64,000 bases of DNA from Ipomoea triloba (Eukaryota > Streptophyta > Magnoliopsida > Solanales > Convolvulaceae): assembly GCF_003576645.1 (NCBI RefSeq), contig NC_044923.1:11204586-11268585 (forward strand). Direction: 5' to 3'. The notes below the pieces were generated by a model that did no database searches, was not told where the DNA came from, and saw only the letters and a program-made list of their open reading frames with translations. Shown here in pieces: positions 59,358 through 64,000 of this stretch; within the stretch, counting starts at the first letter, position 1; each line of letters opens with the position of its first letter. Position numbers and translations under genes: made by a program.

Positions 59358-60588
59358 TAAAGAGAATATAATTTTTAGTCCTCAACTATGGTACATATAT
59401 TAATTTTAATTATTAATTATTAAAACTTATTCAATATGTATTACATTTGATCCTTTCCTGTTAACATTTAAATTAAATGCATGATTATTCATTTCGTATC
59501 AAACTTAGTCCTGCTGTCAAATTTTTCTGTCAAATTTTCGGCCAAGTCACCGGTGACCGGCTAATTTATTTAATTTTTATTTTAAAAATTAGTTTAATAA
59601 TTTTAAAATTAAAAAAAATTATAAATAAATAAATAACACCGGCCACCCCACCATCCTCCTTCGTCTTCGGTGGAGACGAAGGAGGAGTGGGTGGCAAGCA
59701 TTTTCTTTCCCCCACCCCTGGTGTTCTTTTACTATTTTTTTTAATGTTTTTAATTTAAAAATTAATAAAATAATTTTAAAATAAAAATTAAATAAATTAG
59801 CTGGTCATCGGTGACTTGACTGGAAATTTGATCAGAAAATTTAACGGTAGGACTAAATGTGATACAAATTGAATAGTCAAGCACCTAATTTGAAAATAGA
59901 GAAAATATCATTTTTAGTCCCTCAACTATAATACATGTATCAATTTTGACCCTTGACTATTAAAAATTTCAAATTAGGTCCATAACTATTCAATTTGTAT
60001 TACTTTTGGTCCTTGACTATTAACATTTTCAAATTAGGTGCATGACTATTCATTTTGTATCACATTTGGTCCTACTGTTAAATTTTCCGGCCAAATTTCC
60101 GGCGAAGTCATCGGGGGTGACCAGCGTTTTCTATTTTTTTTTATTTTTTTTATTTTTATTTTTAAGTTTTTTTTATTTAAAAGTTACGGAGTATTAAAAT
60201 AATTTTTAAAATAAAAATTAAATAAATTAGTCGGTCCCGATGACTTCGCTGGAAATTTGGCCGGAAAATTTAACGGCAGGACCAAATGTGATACAAATTG
60301 AATAGTCATGCACCTAATTTGAAAATGTTAATAGTCAAGGACCAAAAGTGATACAAATTGAATAGTCATGGACCTAATTTGAAATTTTTAATAGTCAAGG
60401 ACCAAAATTGATACATGTATTATAGTTAAGGGGCTAAAAATGATATTTTCTCTTTGAAAATATTAATAGTCAAGGATCAAATGTAATACAATTTAAATAA
60501 TCATGCACTTAATTTAGAAATTTTCAATAGTCAAGAACCAAAATTGATATATATATTGTCGTCGATGAACTAAAATTGATATTTTCTC
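59358..60588. mobile_element. Outer fold-back MITE
   Basis: The left part starting gagaatataatttttagtcc pairs with the right part ending ctaaaattgatattttctc. The two halves also share, inverted, tgatcctt/aaggatca and the ccggtgaccggctaattta block with ctggtcatcggtgac. ttatccaaat (59348-59357) and ttatcccaat (60589-60598) may be its duplicated target. It is split by the inner element at 59899-60452. Confidence 0.7.
59899..60452. mobile_element. Inner fold-back MITE with 10-bp target duplication
   Basis: Begins gagaaaatatcatttttagt and ends with its inverse ctaaaaatgatattttctc. The arms (about 230 bp each) share tattacttttggtccttgac, catttggtcctactgttaaa and ccggcgaagtcatc in opposite orientation. 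The flanks are TTTGAAAATA at 59889-59898 and 60453-60462, a Mutator-type duplication. It belongs to the same family as the outer element. Confidence 0.88.
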
Positions 60589-60994
60589 TTATCCCAATAC
60601 AGAGATTTGAAAGTTGTATATTTCCAACTGTTAAATTTATATACATCATAACTTTAATTATAAATGTAGATAAAAAATGTACCATTTTTCTCCCAATAAT
60701 GCTTTATGTTTTGATTATACACAATTTAAGAGATGGAGTAAGCGGCATATTTTACTTTTGCTCACGATAGCAAGAGATTGAATTTAATTGATTGGGTTAA
60801 GTTTTATTTCAATTGAGTTAACTGAAACTACCTTACAGTAATTAATTAATTTAGCTGGCCCAAATGACTTGGATATTGGGTTGATTAAGTTAATTAATTA
60901 AAGCCCATTGAGTTTCAATGTTAGGGTAATTAAGTTTGATTACCTTGAGCCCAATTGATCACATTGCCATGGATTTGTGACAAATTATTATGTA

Positions 60995-61160
60995 GACCAC
61001 GGTCCAAAACAACGTTAAGAAGAAAAATAACGCACCTTAAGATGTAAAACCACGCACTTTCAATTTTAGGTTCTCTCACCTTAAATTTCAATACTTACGC
61101 ACCTTAAGCATACAAATCACGCATCTTAAGAAGAAAATTACGCACCTAAAGCAACTGCAC
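60995..61160 (+). repeat. Minisatellite of acgcaccttaag units (left array)
   Basis: Units such as acgcaccttaagatgtaaaa, acgcaccttaagcatacaaa and acgcatcttaagaagaaaat are spaced 20-30 bp apart. The same unit occurs in inverse orientation at 63795-63975. Confidence 0.85.
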
Positions 61161-62726
61161 AACCATATATATATAACCATAATAATTGCACAGAAGAAGG
61201 GAAAGATAATTACCATAATAATTACTATAAATAAAAATTAGGCAATTATATTAATAATTAATTATTAAGGTAAGTATTTGCAAAAAAAAAAAAAAAGTAA
61301 GTATAATTTATTGTGTGCCAATAATATAATACGTTAAGTATAAACATACGTATATAGATTACCATAAAAATTACATGGAAGAAGGTGATGAGAATTACCA
61401 TAAATAATTATTAAGCAATAATATTAATAATAATTATTAATTATTAAGGCATGTATATAGTGTTATAGCTTAGCTTTGTGTGTGTGTACATTTTTAATTC
61501 TATATTGATAAGTATAATTTGTGTATATACTTTAAAAATATATTCATTATTAAAAAAAGAATATAATTTAAAAATTAAATTATTAATTAGATTGCCTAAT
61601 ATAATTGGCTTACTAATTGATTTATATGTTACTATAATTCGTACATTTGAAGACTTTTTATTATCAAGCTAAATATATGTTAATTTCCTTAATAATAAAG
61701 ATAATTATTAGTCACATACGTTGTATTAAAAATATTACTTTGGATTTTTTATAAATAAGATATAATATTATTAAACCCAAATAATTAAAAATAATGTGCC
61801 CACAGTATAAAAGATTTTATAATTGACTTAAAAATTAACTATTAATTTTATTGCTGAATACAATTGAAAATTATTTTACATTATTTATGGTATTTATTGT
61901 GTCCCATGTAATACTAAAATTATTAGGTATAATTTTTATAATTAAGGTATAATTTAATTAAATCAAAATTATTAAAAATAATGTGTTCACAGTACAAAAT
62001 AAATTATATTTGTCTTAATAATTAATTATTAATATAATTACATCATTTAAATTTACAATTATTAATAATTATTTATGGTAATTATTAAGCATTAAAAAAG
62101 AGATTAAAAATAATAAGAAGATGAAAACATATAAAAGATGCCATACAATATCTTAAATTAGGCAAATTAATATAAAATTTAATAATTACTTTAAAATCAA
62201 AATACAGAAAATATTGTAGGAAACATTGGTTTCATCCACACGAACCCCAATATTCTTAAACTTGTGCTCCTTTGCCTTCTTTTGCTTCATCCACACGAAC
62301 CCTATCAGTTATTATAGAATAATGCATATTACATGTCAATTTATAAAGTTGTAATATGATTTCTTACTGGGTAGTGGAAGAAGGGAATGAAGAGTCACCA
62401 ACATGGGAAGAGGATGAGCGTTGTGCAAAATGAAGAATGTATTTATAGGTAGAGAATATGAGAATTATAAATTTGTATACTTTTTTAAAAGGAAAGTGTA
62501 ATTAATTTTTTAAAGTTTTTTAAATAATTTTCAATCAATCAGTAATATCTTTTTTTTCCAATTAGCCTAATTTCCGTTTCCTTTTCCATTAGGATCGTTT
62601 TATATTTCCAATCCATTAGTAATATCAGTTTTCTTTTCCATTTTACTTTTACTATTGTTTTGGTGGGAATTTCACGAGAATTTTTTATTTTTATTAATAA
62701 TATAGTATAGAAGTATAGATAAGTAT

Positions 62727-62730
62727 TCAA

Positions 62731-62767
<37 letters not shown>
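62727..62767. repeat. (ATT)n microsatellite
   Basis: About 13 ATT units. A second, shorter run lies at 63265-63290. Confidence 0.95.
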
Positions 62768-63337
62768 GTGTAAATAATAATTAATAAATTATTATTTCCA
62801 TTATATTCTCACAAGTATAATGGTTTAATTATTCTTAGAATTTGGTAGCATAATGAAGTGTTTAAATAGTAAAAAGAATCTATGCCTATGCAAAATTACC
62901 ATGTCAAAAAACAAGAAAAATATAGTTCATTATGTGCAAAATCCTCATACTATGTTCATTTTAAAATATTATAATTATTGCACATAATAATTTATTGGAA
63001 CTGGATGTGCGTATGTTAGTAACATATTATTGGTGTTGTTAACGTGAATTTGTAAAGAATAAAAATAAATGATTATTTTCTTATTGGTGTAGACTTATTG
63101 GAAACAATATTACCAATTAATAGATATTATTTAATTTCCATATAACATCTTCTTACCAATTAAGCTTTATTAATTATTTTACCAATAAATTATGTAATTA
63201 TATTAATAAAAGTTTGAGCGGGAAAATTTGGGTGGAAGAATTTACTTTTATATATAGTATAGATTATTATTATTATTATTATTATTATTTACAATAATCT
63301 AAATAAATTTAAGATTTTAATATAGAGTATTAAAAAA

Positions 63338-63419
63338 CGTGACCGGCAGGATTCAAACCTGCGCGGGCAAAGCCCACATGATTTCTAGTCATGCCTGATA
63401 ACCACTCCGGCACGACCAC
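63338..63419 (-). tRNA. tRNA-Ser (AGA)
   Basis: 82 nt on the minus strand. The acceptor arm GTGGTCG pairs with CGGTCAC using two G-U pairs. The anticodon arm CATGA-CTAGAAA-TCATG gives anticodon AGA. The long variable arm GTGGGCTTTGCCCGC is typical of serine tRNAs. The T arm GCAGGTTTGAATCCTGC keeps the stem, but the B box has TTT.. for the usual TTC at one position. A T6 run follows directly (polymerase III stop). The two G-U pairs and the B-box change leave open that it is weakly expressed or a recent pseudogene. Confidence 0.9.
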
Positions 63420-63794
63420 AATTATTACAATGTAACCTTCCAGGCATTACAACTTTAAGTAAATAAAAACCTTATTCGAATGAATTATAATATGTTATTG
63501 CGTGACAACATTTGAATAGTTTCTTATTTTATCTCTCATTTATTTGGGATGGTAGTTTCACTCAAATCCGGTGGAGATGATAAAATTTTTCAATACCGTT
63601 TCTCAATATTTATATTAATTTTTAAGATTTAATTACCGAAATGATCCCTTGATTATATATAACGAAATTACCAATTTTGTAATTAACTATATTTTTTACT
63701 ATGTGTATCGTGTAGCAAAATTAATTGTAATAATATTTTAATAATATTTAGATTGATATAAAATTATATAAATTATAAAAATAAATATTATATA

Positions 63795-63975
63795 GTGCAT
63801 GATTTGTGTGCTTAAAATGCGTCAGTTATGAACTTAAGGTGCATGATTTTCCTTCTTAAGGTTCTTTGTTTGTGTGCTTAAGGTGCATGTTTTGTGTAGT
63901 TAAGGTACGTCATTTTAATACTTAAGGTTGAATGTGTCATTTCTACACTTAAGGTGCGTCCTTTGTGTGTTAACC
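63795..63975 (-). repeat. Minisatellite of acgcaccttaag units (right array, inverted)
   Basis: On + it shows cttaaggtgcatg, cttaaggtgcgtc and similar words every 25-30 bp, the inverse of the array at 60995-61160. The array runs close to the window end, so its limit is unknown. Confidence 0.85.
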
Positions 63976-64000
63976 GCAGGGGAACTTGTCTTGGCACGAG

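Larger units (their letters stand above)
60589..63337. other. Very AT-rich region without recognisable gene
   Basis: Apart from the array at 60995-61160 and simple repeats, no coding or RNA gene is supported. Short open frames are AT-rich and lack motifs. Confidence 0.5.

Overview
The window is nuclear DNA from a flowering plant, most likely a eudicot. It has spliced plant genes with GT..AG introns, very AT-rich spacers and dense layers of plant transposable elements (copia, LINE, Cassandra TRIM, hAT, PIF/Harbinger, Mutator). Species cannot be fixed from sequence alone. Only three ordinary host genes can be supported: a WW-domain CFL1-like gene (7331-8662, +), a GRAM-domain GEM-like gene (55553-58979, -) and a tRNA-Ser(AGA) (63338-63419, -). 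Nearly everything else is transposon-derived and mostly inactivated. One assembly gap (21251-21658) is flanked by long G runs.

Layout. 1-2.2 kb: right part of a decayed Mutator-like element (MULE). 2.9-6.7 kb: a small hAT element, then a decayed copia polyprotein split by a second hAT-type element with an 8-bp target duplication. 6.9-8.7 kb: the WW gene, with a G-rich tract upstream and a tandem tRNA-like repeat in its intron. 8.7-14.9 kb: gene-free DNA holding fold-back and hAT MITEs and simple repeats. 14.9-21.2 kb: copia gag and RNase H fragments around an antisense LINE; the LINE is split by a solo LTR (duplication CAACT), and the RNase H is split by a full Cassandra TRIM (duplication GTCAC) that itself holds a PIF/Harbinger-like element. 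21.7-31.7 kb: gene-free, AT-rich, with MITEs, minisatellites, a SINE and a 750-bp palindrome. 31.7-48.4 kb: a very large FAR1-type MULE region with two transposase copies on + and a multi-exon Ulp1-type cysteine protease gene on -, with long subterminal tandem repeats. Transposase copy 2 is split by a solo LTR (duplication TATGG) that itself contains a LINE fragment. 48.87-54.15 kb: an intact-ended 5.28-kb MULE (about 127-bp inverted repeats, perfect 9-bp duplication ATAAATTTA) carrying a MuDR-type transposase and, convergent to it, a small GRF zinc finger/coiled-coil/membrane protein gene. 55.5-59.1 kb: the GEM-like gene with MITEs in its introns. 59.3-60.6 kb: a fold-back element nested in another. 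60.9-64 kb: AT-rich DNA between inverted minisatellite arrays, with the tRNA gene inside.

How the parts relate. The host genes look independent. The most notable biology is in the two-gene MULEs. One pairs a MuDR transposase with a GRF-zinc-finger membrane protein, and the same pairing is seen in the relic at the window start. The other pairs a FAR1-type transposase with a Ulp1 peptidase whose His-Asp-Cys residues are still visible. Several nested insertions have exact target duplications, so the order of events can be read directly: removing the insert and one duplication makes the interrupted coding frame continuous.
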